This document shows positions 24,200-35,394 of a stretch of DNA of 64,000 bases, in pieces; positions within the stretch are counted from its first letter, which is position 1; every line of letters begins with the position of its first letter. The stretch is from Eulemur rufifrons (taxonomy: Eukaryota; Chordata; Mammalia; Primates; Lemuridae), in the NCBI RefSeq assembly GCF_041146395.1, contig NC_091001.1, positions 104,120,965 through 104,184,964 of the forward strand, read 5' to 3'. The notes beneath the pieces are model-generated. The model was given only the letters and a program-made list of their open reading frames with translations. It was not told the DNA's origin and did not search any database. The position numbers and the translations under genes were made by a program.

Positions 24200-24885
24200 T
24201 TTATAGGGGATGACTTTTTTCTGGAGATGTGTTTATGGTATTGGTTGGGTAGGACACTTGGCTTTTATTCTGGTTGTGTGCAGTAGTTTAATCTCTGTAT
24301 GATTTTCTTGGCTGTAAATGGCATCAGTGATGTCTGTGACTCCCTCATTGGCTTGTGGTGCAGTTGTTAGTGTAGGCTGTGGTAAGGTTTTTCTGGGGAC
24401 TGGGATGCCAGGTGAGTCAGTCTTTGGGCACCAGGGCTGAGCATGCTTGTCCTTGGGTACCAGAATAACATATGCTGGCATCAGTGTTAGCAGGTCCAGG
24501 TAGGCTGATTCTTGGGCCTCCAGATGGCTTACTCAGGTACCAGAAATGGCAGTTGTGGGCCAGATGGGTAGGTGGATTCTCGAGCCCCTGAACAGCAGGC
24601 ATGGCATGGGTGATGGCAGTAGCAGTGGTGGGATGACCCTCTGAAACCCGAGCAGTCCATGCTTGTGTTGGTGGTGGCTACAATGGGCTGGGAAGGCTAG
24701 TCCCCAGGGCCACAGGTGGCACATGCTTGTGGGTGCCAGATATGGTAGTAGCAGCATGTTGAGTGGGCCCAACCTCTAACCCAGAGGAGTGCTTAGGTGC
24801 TACCAGTGTTGGACTGAACTGGGTGACACCCAGGCCCCTGGACAGTGTGCCTGGGTACTCAAGATTTAGTCTTTGAGGATGAAGC
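24200..24885 (-). repeat. L1 5' UTR with diverged repeated units
   Basis: This GC-richer block has recurring short phrases: 'catgcttgt' at 24442, 24658 and 24722, and 'ggtaccag'/'ggtgccag' variants at about 24455, 24535 and 24731. This suggests imperfect repeats of tens of bases to about 100 bp, compatible with a monomer-like L1 promoter region. The minus-strand frames over it (24233-24481, 24533-24772) are not genes. Confidence 0.5.
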
Positions 24886-24890
24886 TAATA

Positions 24891-25469
24891 CAGTCATGTG
24901 TTGTTTAATAACAGGGATATATTCTGAGAAACATACCATTAGGCAATTTTGTTATTGTGCAAACATCATATATATACAAACCTAGATGGTATAGCCTACA
25001 ACACACCTAGGCTATAAGGGAGAGTCTATTGCTCCTAGGCTACAAATCTGCATAACATATTACAATAATGAGTACTGTAGGTGATTGGAACACAAATGGT
25101 AAGTCTTTATGTATCTTAACATATCTAAACAGAAAAGGTACAGTAAAAATACAGTATGAAAGATAACAAATAGTACAGCTATATAGGGCACTTACCACAA
25201 ATGGGGCTTTCAGGACTGGAAATTGTTCTGGGTGAGTCAGTGAGTGAGTGGTGAATGAATGTGAAGGACATTACTGCACACTATTATAGAGTTTATAAAC
25301 ACTTTAGGCTATACTAAATTTATCTTAAAAATAAATTAATTGTACTATGACATTACAATGGCAATGACATTACTAGGTAATAGGAATTTTTCAGCTCTAT
25401 TATAATCTTATGGGACCACTGTCATATATGCAGTCCATCATTGACCAAAACATCCTCATGTGGTGCAAG
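24891..25469 (+). mobile_element. Tigger/pogo-like DNA transposon (Zombi/Tigger4-type), internally deleted
   Basis: The left terminus CAGTCATGTGTTGTTTAATA directly follows a TA dinucleotide, as expected for TA-targeting pogo elements. The right end reads 'cttatgggaccactgtcat' and 'tgaccaaaacatcctcatg', matching the other terminus of the same family. Internal text ('aaacctagatggtatagcc', 'ggtgagtcagtgagtgag') is also family-specific. At about 580 bp it lacks the transposase and is non-autonomous. Confidence 0.82.
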
Positions 25470-25811
25470 AATATAATGTGAAAGCAACTGGTAACTATTG
25501 GAACAATGGCAAGTGGACAGAACTGTCCCCCAAACTTCTCTTTACCCTTCACAGTCAGTCCCTAACACAGGCCCCCACTAATTCCTTTAAGCCTGTTGAC
25601 AACGGACCCACTAGTGCCAGGTCTGTATCTACTGTCCACTGTGAGCTCTCTTCTAATGTAACATATTTCTGTTGCTACTTGATCCTCTTGGTAGCTCCAT
25701 GGCAAGGTGAGACTAGAGTTCATAATAGTAGGTAAAGCAGACAGGAGGACAGGTTAAGCCACCACTGATCTCTTATCTCATTTCCACCCTCCACTCCCCA
25801 GCCCCAATTTC
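25470..25811. other. Unassigned sequence
   Basis: No feature was recognised. The 91-codon plus frame at 25460-25735 starts inside the DNA transposon and is not convincing. Confidence 0.45.
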
Positions 25812-27105
25812 CTCTTTATTATTATTATTATTATTTTATTTCAGGATATTATGGGGGTACAAACATTTTGGTTACATGAATTACTTTTGTACAGTTTGAG
25901 TCAAAGTTATAAATGTGTCCAGAGAGTGTGCATTGTACTGGTTAGGTATAAATTAACCCAATTCCTCCTCCCCCACCCACCTGCTTGATTTCAGTTGAAT
26001 TTTACTACCATATGTACACGTGAGTGTTGATCATTTAGGTCCAATTTAATAGTGAGTAAATCTGGTGTTTGTTTTTCTATTCTTCTGATACTTCACTTAG
26101 GAGGATGGTTCCAGTTCCATCCAGATTGTTACAACGGGTATTAGTTCACCATTTTTTATGGCTGAGTAGTACTCCATGGTATACATATGCCACATTTTAT
26201 TAATCCACTCATGTATTGATGGGCACTTGAGTTGTTTCCACATCTTTGTAATTGTGAATTGTGCTGTGATAAACATTCAAGTGCAAGTGTCTTTTTTCCT
26301 TTGGATAAATACCCAGTCGTGGGATTGCTGGATCAAATGGTAGGTCAACTTTTAGTTCTTTGATGTATCTCCAGACTACTTTCATAGGAGTTGAACTAGT
26401 TTGCAGTTCCACCAACAGTGTATAAGTGTTCCTTTCTCTCCATATCCACACCAACCTCTGTTGTTTTGAGACTTTTTGATAAATCCATTCTCACTGGAGC
26501 TAGGTGATATCTCATTGTGGGTTTGATTTGCATTTCTCCAATGATTACAGATGTTGAACATTTTTTCATATGTTTATTGGCCATTAGTCCATCTTCTTTT
26601 GAAAAGCTACTGTTCATGTCTTTTGCCCACTTTTTAATGGGGTTCTTCAATATTTTCTTGCTGATTTGCTTGAGTTCTTCACATATTCTGGTTATTAGCC
26701 CTTTATCAGTTGGGTAGCATGCAAATATTTTCTCCCACTCTGTAGATTGTCTATTGATTGTTTCCTTGGCTGTGCAGAAGTTTTTTAATTTAATCAGGTC
26801 TCATGTACTTATTTTTGTTGTTGCTGTGATTGCCTTTGGGGTCTTCTTCATAAATTATTTGCTTAGGCCAATATCTATAAGAGTTTTTCCAACCTCTTCT
26901 TCTAGAATTCTTATAGTTTCATGCCTTAGGTTTAACTCTGTTATCCATCGTGAAATAATTTTTGTGAGTGGTGAGAGGTGCAAATCCTGTTTCAGTCGTC
27001 TACATGTGGCTATCCGATTTTCCCAGCACCATTTATTAAATAGGGATTCCTTTCCCCTGTGTAGGTTGGGTATGCAGAGAGGCTCTCTCCTCTTCCCTCC
27101 CATTG
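25812..27105 (-). mobile_element. 5'-truncated L1, minus strand (relatively young, strepsirrhine-like 3' UTR)
   Basis: The 3' end is at the left, with an (AAT)n-type tail seen as TTATTATT at 25816-25837. It is followed by a 3' UTR with 'gtgcattgtactggttaggt' and 'ttcagttgaattttactacc', then the ORF2 C-terminal region. The copy stops abruptly at about 27105, where the text leaves L1. Divergence is lower than in neighbouring L1s. Large minus frames survive (26209-26454, 26396-26650, 26855-27103), but they sit in different frames. Confidence 0.88.
26209..27103 (-). pseudogene. L1 ORF2 C-terminal region, frameshifted
   Basis: Translated on the minus strand, 27103-26855 contains the signature [17 protein letters not shown]. 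The 26650-26396 piece contains [28 protein letters not shown]. The 26454-26209 piece carries KVVWRYIKELKVDLPFDPAIPRLGIYP. These are successive C-terminal parts of ORF2p downstream of the RT domain. They are split by frameshifts and the endonuclease and RT domains are absent, so the copy is dead. The 153-codon plus-strand frame at 26754-27215 is only its antisense shadow. Confidence 0.88.
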
Positions 27106-27394
27106 TACTTTCTCCAAATAACCAACTGGACCTGTTTCATCGATATCCAAAACCAAACAAGTTGTACTCTATAGATGTCCTCTCTGGCTGGGGGCCTTTC
27201 TCAGGTGAGGTTTGATGTGGCTGCCACAGGATAGGCCACAGGCACTATTTCCTGAGCTTCCGAAGACCCAAGCTTTTGGATAGCATATTATAGCAATAGA
27301 GAAGTCTTAGGTTCATAATGAGATTCTCTCTGCTTGGCTTCTTGAAAATCCTGAACATAAATATTTCAAGTCAGCATGGCTCCACAGGAGGGGA
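27106..27394. other. Unassigned sequence at the start of the L1-free core
   Basis: No feature was recognised. GC content begins to rise here. Confidence 0.4.
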
Positions 27395-27515
27395 ATGGAT
27401 TGGAAAGTAGGAAGCCTGGTCCCCACATGGTACCAGGGAGTTGTGTAGACTTGGGCAAGTCCCATCCCCTTTAGATTTTTGTTTCCTCATCTATGACATC
27501 CCATGCCATAGATGG
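27395..27515 (+). mobile_element. MIR SINE fragment
   Basis: 'gtagacttgggcaagtccc' followed by 'tttgtttcctcatctatga' is the MIR core and 3' half. Confidence 0.72.
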
Positions 27516-28904
27516 ATCTTTAAATCTCCACTCTTCCTAGCATTCTGTATTTCTAAGTAGAGTCCTTGAGAAAATGGAGATGTATGCTCAGAATGGCCAC
27601 CAGGAAGGCAGGCCAGAAGGTGTTTGCCCGATGACCCTTTGGTAATTAGAAACAACGTATTTCTCCTTTTATACTTTCCAAGAATTCTAATGGACCATCA
27701 AGTATCAAATCAGGACCATTGGAACGTCTCTAAATGAGTTATCTTTAATCTTCCTCCATTCTTAACTCTTGCTCATTTCAGTTCAGCTGAAATTGCATCC
27801 TACCCTGTGGTTTGCAGAAAAAGTCCACAGTGGTTTTGTCTCCTGGTTTCAATTTAGGGTCCACTCTCCTCTAATCACTAGATGCCAGTATGTTTTCTAA
27901 TAATTCCTGTTTTGCCAGTTTCTGAGTTAACAGACTTCCTCTGCCCCTGGGTCTGCAGCTCTGCCCTGCCAGTGGCAGCTGAGACACTTCAGCCTTAATT
28001 ATGAGCTATCTTTCTAAGCCACAGAGAAAGCCAAAATAACAATTAGCTTCATGTAAATACTGGGCCACAGCATTTCCTTCTCATGTTCTGGGAAGGCCTG
28101 AGCTTGTCTTGGTAAAATATCTGGGCATATGATGGTTGTAATCGCTTATGGATGGTTGAATTGTGTACCCTAACCAGGGCTACTCAAAGGGGTTCCCTAT
28201 GACTATTGCAGGGATATGCAGGGTCATTTGGGGACTGCTCCCCACAGACCACATGTTTGGACATTTTGTGATGGTGGTAGTTCTCCCCCTAGGTCCGCAC
28301 CACCCCTACCTGCCCATATGCCTAGTGATACTTATGCAATATGGGCACTGCAGTCTGTGGCTGTATCTATTAGGACAGTTTGCTGTGGGGTCCTCGGGCT
28401 CAATTCCATTTCCAGATCAGCTGCCCTCCAAGGGAATCAGATTGTTTGTTTGTTTGTTTGTTTTTGGAAATGCAAATGACCAGGCTATTTTCTGACCTGA
28501 ATTGGTCTTTGGCCTTAATTCAATACACTCAGAAGCAATTGTCCAGGCTGTCTAGATTAATCTGATTGTGTCCCCAGAGGCTTCTACTTGGAGCAATCTG
28601 CTTAACTCCTGAGTGTTAGGAGTTAACCCCTAATGCTGCCCACAGCTGGGTCCTCACTCTCCGCTATATCAGTCTGGTCTGCACAGGGACACAGCCACAC
28701 AGCCACACGAAACAGTGGCCTTTATTACTGAAGCAATCCTAAGTCATACAGTACTAGAGTTCCTAGTCCAAGTCTCCAAGTCCAAGCAGGATAAAATATT
28801 CTCCACTTAGGCTAATATCCCTGAAAGCCAATGCAGGCATTCTTTTATTTTACAGGGTCTTATTGCTAATCCCTACAGAAAACAGGGGCAAAACAAGTAG
28901 GAAA
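27516..28904. other. Unassigned, mostly unique-looking sequence
   Basis: There is no recognised repeat apart from a (GTTT)n tract at 28443-28465. Three overlapping plus frames (28163-28565) share the region and have no identifiable features. Confidence 0.45.
28443..28465. repeat. (GTTT)n simple repeat
   Basis: Five tandem TTGT/GTTT units. Confidence 0.9.
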
Positions 28905-29335
28905 TACAGTGTCCTAAGTTGGGTTCTCTGGAAGCAGATACTGAGAGGGAGTTTGGAGAGCAAGATGTCTATTAGGGACCAAGGCCTATGAAGGAAAGGA
29001 GAAGGAGGCAGGATTAGGCAGTGGAAGAAGATGAACTGTGATGCAAACCCAACAAAGCTTCCACCACCCAGATGGTCTCTAGAGAGAAGTATTGTGTCTC
29101 AGAGCTTCTCACGTTGGTTTAAAATGGCTGGGCCTCCATGACCATCTTGCCTTGCACAGACACCTGGTACAGGCTGCCCCCAAAGCATGCGACCTCTCAC
29201 AAGGCTGTTCTCTGCAGCTGCATAGACCTTAATGTAGCTAGAGGTCACCCATTGACCTCAGTCCTAATGACTGTGGCAACAAGTCCTCCTTAAAGGATCT
29301 GAGTGGCACACCTCTAGATATATTTCTGGGAGGGA
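28905..29335. mobile_element. Probable old interspersed repeat, family not identified
   Basis: It opens 'ttgggttctctggaagcag' and continues with 'gagtttggagagcaagatg' and 'ggaggcaggattaggcag'. This has the feel of an old LTR or DNA-transposon remnant, but I cannot name it. Confidence 0.3.
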
Positions 29336-29694
29336 TGTGGGAAAAAAAGCACTATGGTAGTCATTGCCCCTGATCTTGGACTCTTGATTCCACTAAAGCC
29401 TCTACTGGATATCCAGGGATGGGGTGCAGAAAATCTTCCCTTTCCCTCAGACTAGGCATCCAAGACCTGATGAAGGAGGTGGGCCAGAATAATACTCCCT
29501 CCCTACATTGTATCTCCTGTGGGCGTCTTGCAAGCTGCAAGATGCAAGCTGCTCAGTCTCCCGGGCCTCTGGCCAGTCCAACCAATACAAGGCTGGGTAC
29601 ATCTCTTAGTTCAGCTCAAGTCTCTGCACCTGACAGCCAATATCGCGGTGACGGTCTAAAAAGAAACTTCTCTGCTTTCATTAGATGTGACTCA
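29336..29694. other. Unassigned sequence
   Basis: A 93-codon plus frame (29419-29700) is open but unrecognised. No repeat was seen. Confidence 0.4.
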
Positions 29695-29995
29695 TTGTAA
29701 AATGCAATTGGAAATGAGCACGTTTTCAATATCTACGAGTAGGCATTGTGTGATATGAAACGGATGACATTTGCTTTCCTTAGACTTCTGCAAAAGTGTT
29801 TATTTTTACAAAAAGAGTTCGTCAAACTACAAATTAGCATGCACATATCCCTTCCTGTTCTCTCCTCCCATCTGGCTTACCCGCAGAAATTACACTTCTT
29901 CTCAGCTTGCCCAAACTGTTAGCACACAATTCAGCTCCCATTTGCATGGTGTCAATTTAATACTGCCTCAATTAGACAACTAGAGAGGGGCCAAA
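29695..29995. promoter_or_regulatory. Candidate conserved non-coding element
   Basis: A non-repetitive, AT-leaning block with no open frame of note. It contains the octamer ATTTGCAT (29940-29947), the POU-factor site, and AT-rich homeodomain-like words ('caattagac', 'caatttaatac'). The call rests on texture and motifs alone. Confidence 0.3.
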
Positions 29996-30384
29996 GAAGA
30001 TTCCCAGCTAAGGTACTTTAAGTGGGAGTCAAGTTGATTAGAAATGGCTCTTTTTCGTTTTAAAATAGTGTGTTTGGTTTTGCCTTAGCACAGAAATTTC
30101 AGTTGATTAAAGTCTTAGAAGCTACTAATGAATCGACTCAATCAGATTAAAGTATTTCCACGGATTCAGAACTGCAAGAAAGGCACCTGACCTCCCCACA
30201 GTTGCTATGTGCCACCTTGAAGAAAGAATAACTCCTAGTTTTGTTTTGTTTTTGTTTTTTTTTATATAACATGCAAACAGCTAGATGAAAAGTGAAAGAT
30301 TCCGTCCGATGGATGAAGTGGCCACTTTCCTCAGCTCCCACACTAGGAGACTGGGTCAAGGTCCCAGGGAATCTGTCGGGATAG
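29996..30384. other. Unassigned sequence
   Basis: No feature was seen beyond a T-rich patch with TTTTG units (30238-30262). Confidence 0.4.
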
Positions 30385-30565
30385 GACAGGGGTTAGGACA
30401 CTGGGCTCCAACCCTCAGATTCTGTGGCTATTAAATCAGGGGCCGATTTTTCTCTCAGCCTCTGTTTCCTTCCCCTGGGAAAGGTGGTGATGATGCCAAT
30501 TTTGCATGGTCGTCACCAGGATCTAACACAGAGGTTAGGTGACACTGCCATGGAATGTTCAGATG
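30385..30565 (+). mobile_element. MIR SINE
   Basis: 'aggacactgggctccaac', 'cagcctctgtttccttcc', 'gtcgtcaccaggatctaa' follow MIR from its 5' third onward. Confidence 0.65.
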
Positions 30566-32095
30566 AGATGCAACAATCTGAAAATGACATGGAACTTTAT
30601 ATACTTAGGCAGCACGGCCTTGTCTTTCTGTTTTTATCCAACTACTTGGCAACCTGGGGACTATTATATTTAGTAATGATAATTAAACTATTCCATGTGT
30701 TCTGGTACTCTCATAATATCATGAAACATTCACTCTGGAACAGATCTTACAGCTAATCTACTGTAATAGCTTCATTTTAGAAATGTTCTAAGAATTTAAG
30801 GGACTTAGAAACACACATGTGGTTATGTTAGGACCCTACCCTAGGTCTATGGCTTCCCCACGGTGCCAGATCTCTCCCAAACCTGTCCATGCCCAGGCAA
30901 ACTTTGCTAACAGGAGCTTTGCTCTGGAAATTTCTTCACGGAAATGTCACCGGCTTTCCTAAGGTGGATCTGTGTCAGATGGAAGGATCTCCTCGACTGG
31001 TCTGGGCCAATGCTGTCTGCGTGTGTCTCTCTCCCAGTGGACACTTGGCCTTTTCCAGCCTGTTCTCAAACCCTCAGTCTGCCAAGATCTCAAAATCAAA
31101 CACAGCAAAATTCAAGTCTGCTCTCAAGCCCTGGGTCTGACAAAGTAAGCTGAGTTGAGGGCTTGCCTGATGAGAGAGCAGGTCTCAGTCTTCTGTCTTA
31201 ATACCAGCCCATGACCCTGCCCGAGGCTAGAGTGTGGTCAAGTGCGTGACTCACAAGTGCTCAGTGGCCAGGGCATGGCCCACCCTGGTGAACAGAGTCA
31301 GGGACTGAAACAGTGACCGTGTTCATCAGGTGGAGTCAGACAGGCGTGATCAGCAGCTGTCAGAGGGGCCCTGGTGCCTGGTGTGGATAGCAGCGCTGTT
31401 TTTCCACTTCTAATTCTCACACTTAAAACATTCAGCTCTTCCCTTTCTCTGTTATGGAGACACTAATAGTATAAAAACACACTGGAGAGAAAACGGAACA
31501 TGAGATATAAGCCATTCTGGCCTATAACAAACAAGAGCACGAGGAGTATGTTCTGAATAAATGAATAAGTGAATGAATTTCCTAAAAGCATAATAATCAG
31601 GCCATGTTTATATTTATAAATTGAAAGGGGGGGAACCTCAGGTCTAGGAATGCATTGAATCGAGTTGTGTTGTTTCAAATTTTAATCTGTTATATTTTCA
31701 CTGAGATTTCTGAAGGGCATCTTACCAGAGCCCAGCATCTACTATGGAACTGCGGAAAGTCAAAAAAGGGCTGGAAAATTAAATTTTTTGGTGTTCATTA
31801 GATAAGCAATACTTTCTACTATATCACAACGGCCCTCATAGGGACCCTTAAGAGCCCCACGAGGTAGGAATTTTGCTGCTTTCTCCATCAACCACGAGAG
31901 ATCAGTTATAAGATTACTGTAGTCATAAAACCAATGTACGGGAGCACCACAGTCACGGGAGCACCGGCATGCAGTCTGCACTTGGCCTGGCAGCCACTCC
32001 GCCTCCACCTGCATCCCCTGGTGCAAGGGACACTGGTCTGAGAGTCCCACCAAGTCCTGAATGAGTGGTCAGTACCCCATAGACACCCTTTGGGT
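30566..32095. other. Unassigned, low-repeat sequence
   Basis: 1.5 kb without a recognised repeat or exon. Short frames at 30889-31140 (plus) and 31760-32053 (minus) have no recognisable domains. Near 31557 there is a small 'aataaatgaataagtgaatg' tract. Confidence 0.4.
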
Positions 32096-32450
32096 GGTGG
32101 CCCGCTCACCTCTCCGGCCCCCTTGCACCCCCTTTTTCCTCCAGGAGAAAGTGTGCCCTGCTCTCTGCTCCCTGCTCTGACAGCACCTTTGCCCCACCCT
32201 CAGTGGCCCATGGCTGACGCCAGGCTCTCTGTCCCTTCTCTTCCCTTTGCTCTCTGCCCTTCTCTGTCTCCCACCCCCTCTCCTTTCCCTCTTTTCCTTT
32301 CTCTCTAGTGCAGCACGTGGGCTGGGGTGGCTCGGAGCCTGCCCCTCTCCCAGTCAGAGCTCGCTCCACCAGGACAAGAGCCACTCCTACCCGTTTGCAC
32401 CCCGAGCACCAGCCCTCTGCCCACTGGGATGGCTTCATCGAGCCTGTTGT
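32096..32450. repeat. Pyrimidine-rich (C/T) sequence
   Basis: The plus strand is strongly biased to C and T, densest at about 32230-32310 (repeated 'ttccc', 'tctct', 'ctttcc'). The bias leaves frames open on both strands (32106-32438 minus, 32247-32486 plus), which explains them without invoking a gene. Confidence 0.6.
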
Positions 32451-32999
32451 CCACGACTCTGGGCAAACCTAACCCCATTCATATAAATTCCATTTCTTAG
32501 ATTGCAACTGCTCAAGTCACGGCCTTCTCCCCTTCCTAAACAGAGGCTCCCAAGTCTACGCACATTGCACAGTCCTGGGGGGCAGAGCCCTGGCTCATGG
32601 AACAAGCGCTGCCACCAGCTCCCGGGAGGACACTAGGCAAGTCACTTTCCCTTTCCGTGCTCCACCACCCAGGCCATAAAATGAAGAGGTGCCACGAAAG
32701 GGTTACACTCTGGGATGCTGGGCTGGGGTGGGGGAGCGCATTCCTGGGGAGTGACACAATTCCAAACAGGGAGATCAAAGGGGTTCCACTGAGGGAGGCC
32801 CCAACCGGGAGCTTGCAGGCCTGCTTCTGGGTCGGTAATTAGCTCCTGCCGCCACCTTCCTCTCCTGTGGGCAAGCACTGTGGCCCAGGGACAGGGTCCT
32901 CCCCAGCCAGAGAGAGGGGGTAGAGAGAGCCCACCAGGAACTGTGACATCTGTATTGAACTTTCTGTTAGACAGATGCAAAGTTTAAACATTTTAACAA
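32451..32999. other. Unassigned GC-rich sequence
   Basis: No repeat or exon was recognised. Overlapping frames on both strands (32536-32980) are typical of GC-rich DNA. Confidence 0.4.
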
Positions 33000-33260
33000 A
33001 AAGCAGTCCACTCCGGGCTTTCTCGGCACCAGTGTGAGAGCCGCACTGTGCGGATACCTCTTAAAGTATTTGATGAGAGACTAAAAGGCTGACAGGCTAA
33101 CACTTCACTTCCTTCCAATTAGGGGCCTTTAACATCAAAGGCCCAGGCCCCACTCAGCCGGGCTTACTTGAATGAATTAAGGGAGAGAATGAGTCCAGGA
33201 GTTGCTTCGTTCTCTCCCTCACAGAGACTCGGGGCTCTAGGGGCTTTAATAAGATGTTTG
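33000..33260. promoter_or_regulatory. Candidate conserved non-coding element
   Basis: Non-repetitive sequence with the words 'ccttccaattaggggcc' and 'cttgaatgaattaaggg', immediately upstream of a CpG-dense patch. It shows no repeat signature and no long frame. A regulatory role is inference. Confidence 0.28.
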
Positions 33261-33340
33261 AGGTCAGAAAGGTCAGGCCTCTGACTGGGAGCACCGGGGA
33301 AACCGCCAGAGTGTTTCAATATGTGTGGTGTTTGTCATGC

Positions 33341-33600
33341 AATCAGGCCGCCAAAGCCTCCCCTTGAGGGGCCCATCTTTGGGGGACCCTTCCGGAGATG
33401 GAGCACTCGGGCAGGCGGGCAGGGGCCCCCCACCCCCGGTCCCCACCCCGTCCCACTCGAGTGGGTGTTCGAGGCCCGGTGCAGGGGCAGGCAGCTTCCT
33501 CCGGAGAGCCTGGCCTGAGATCTGGGAGGCGGGGCTCGCCCTTCCATTAGCTTCGGGGGTTTAGTGTGGAGACACGGAGGCTGCGAAACGGCAAGAGTGA
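33341..33600. promoter_or_regulatory. CpG-dense, GC-rich patch
   Basis: By hand count 16 CpGs fall between 33346 and 33595 in very GC-rich sequence, with a GC-box-like 'ggaggcggggctcgcc' near 33525-33540. It could be a weak CpG-island promoter or an exon. Frames are open on both strands (33321-33564 plus, 33335-33634 minus) without recognisable protein features. Confidence 0.35.
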
Positions 33601-33884
33601 TTCTCAGCCACTGTGCATCAGTCAGACAGAACACACTCCTGTAACAGGGCCAGACAAGAGAGCGTTACTTTTTATTTCATTTAACTTTACAATTGCAAGA
33701 GACCCACTTCTCCTCTACAGCAGCCCCTGCCAATGGTCTCCCATGCCTGCTTGTGTGGCCTGGTGTCGGGCCACTCAGTCTCGCAAAGGTCGGTTCCATG
33801 GTGAACGAGAGCGTCCTCCTGTTGAGTCAGAAGACGCCTTCCTGTGGTACCTGTTGGCCACCCTGTCCTGCTTCATGCAGCTGC

Positions 33885-34125
33885 ACAAACAGCTGGATCT
33901 CTGGAGCCAGACAGACCTGGGTTGAAACCCTGGGTCCGGCAGGTCCCCTGTTTCTGTGGGCTACAGATGTAGGCAGGTGACTTCACCTTTCAGCGTCTGC
34001 TTTCTCCTTGGCAAAACCTAAAACCTCCTTGGGTTTCTCATTCTATGGAGAATGAGAAACAGTGTTTATAAAGCGCCTTTCGGGGAATCTGGCACATAGC
34101 AGGGACCTAATGAAAGACACTTACT
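33885..34125 (+). mobile_element. MIR SINE
   Basis: 'ggagccagacagacctggg', 'gcaggtgacttcacctttc', 'tctggcacatagcaggg' follow the MIR plus strand nearly end to end, with a small internal insertion. Confidence 0.82.
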
Positions 34126-34519
34126 ATCTATGGTCCGCTGTGGCCCACGAGGTTTCCCTTCTCCATGCCCAACTTCCCCACCCGACCTGTGCTTCGTCAC
34201 AGCCTGAGGAGGAGGGCCTGGCAGGGTCCTCAAAGAGAGTGGTCTCTGGCCTCTGGCAGCAGAGGGATGAGGGCAGATTAGCTAGTTCCGAGAAGTTCAG
34301 GGGAAGTCGAGTAAAGTGGGGAAGCACATGCAGGGAGGGGAGCAACAGCAGCACCAAGGAAGGGTCTGAAATGTACAAGAGGTGTTTAGAGGACAGTGGG
34401 CGAGCGTGGTTTGTCGACATCACTGGATAAGGGCAGGACTCCTGGCAAAGAGCTTCACGTGCCAGCGAAGGCACTCTGGAAGTATCCACCCTACCCCATA
34501 ATGGAGCTTCTGCCACCCA
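34126..34519. other. Unassigned sequence
   Basis: Two opposed frames (34062-34430 plus, 34124-34522 minus) overlap. The plus frame starts inside the MIR. No domain was recognised. Confidence 0.4.
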
Positions 34520-34675
34520 CATAAGATCACTTTTGATCCTTATAACAAAGCAGAGAGGTAAGTATTGTTATCCCCACTTTACAGATGTGTATACTGAGGC
34601 TAACAGCATTTCTGTAACTTCTCCCAGTCACAGTAAACGGAACTCCCTAGAACCTGAGTTTTCTAACAGCAAATC
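34520..34675 (-). mobile_element. MIR SINE, minus strand
   Basis: 'ttgatccttataacaaag', 'gttatccccactttacag', 'atactgaggctaacag' are the reversed MIR 3' part and core. Confidence 0.82.
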
Positions 34676-35029
34676 CAGATTCATGAAATGATTTGTGGCC
34701 TTTCTAAAAACACAAAAGCAGTGTCAGCAGATAATAAGATGGAGCAGGGAGAGCTCAGGGTGGGCTGGACTAAGAAGAGAAAGGTTCCTGGAAGGGTGGA
34801 CCCTACTTGGAGTCCTGTGCACATTGGGCCCCGTGGGCTCTTCACTGTCCTGCTACTAGGCCAGGCCCCAGCCACCCAGGTCCAAGGAGAAGCAGCGAGT
34901 GATGGGACACAAGTCCAGAGTTTGCCATCAGGAATATTTATGGGATCAGCTGGATCATGGAAATGATATTGTGTGAGTATCAAATGACAGGGGTGAATTC
35001 GGGGTACAGACTAACATTGATGAGTCACC
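34676..35029. other. Unassigned sequence
   Basis: Opposed 92- and 100-codon frames cover the same bases. No repeat or gene was recognised. Confidence 0.4.
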
Positions 35030-35205
35030 CGATATTTGCTAGGAGCTTTTTAAAAAGCTCTGTGTGTTCATCTTCCTCCAATCCTGCGTGGTTGGCATCT
35101 TAATCTCCAGCGAGGAAACTGAGCTAACAAAAGGTTAAGTATCCTGTCCAAAGCCAAGCTTCAGTCTGAAACGTGGGTCCCTCTGGCTCCAAACTGTGAA
35201 CTCTT
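35030..35205 (-). mobile_element. MIR SINE, minus strand
   Basis: 'aatctccagcgaggaaac', 'tgagctaacaaaaggttaag', 'gtccaaagccaagc' match the reversed MIR core at high divergence. Confidence 0.68.
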
Positions 35206-35394
35206 TCCACCCCATTTATTTTTACTTCTGAAACAAAAAGTGCTGCTTTGTCTGGGATCACATCAGGTGGCTCCTGTGCCTGGTGCCCTGACAGCCTCCA
35301 GGTCACAGAGGGGAGACAGAGCCGTGGCACCTGGAGCATGAGTGAGCACCAGGCACCAGACCGCTCGGCCACTCCTCTTTCTTATTGGATGCTC

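Larger units (their letters stand above)
22800..24885 (-). mobile_element. L1M element, minus strand: ORF2 start, ORF1 and 5' UTR
   Basis: Reading the minus strand from 24885 downward gives a GC-rich 5' UTR (about 24885-24200), an ORF1 remnant (coiled-coil part at 23730-23939) and the start of ORF2 (about 23050-22800). The latter is recognisable from 'gtgtttcttgaaggcaat' and 'ccatttagccagcctata' on the plus strand. It is unusual in keeping the 5' end and lacking the 3' end. Coding frames are broken. Confidence 0.75.

Noticed and set aside
24233..24772. Three minus-strand frames with proline-rich translations
   Set aside because: They sit in the repeated L1 5' UTR and result from its low stop density.
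26754..27215. 153-codon plus-strand open frame
   Set aside because: It is the antisense of L1 ORF2 sequence on the minus strand.
28443..28465. GTTT units considered as a possible repeat array of CRISPR type
   Set aside because: It is a simple four-base microsatellite with no spacers, in a mammalian genome.
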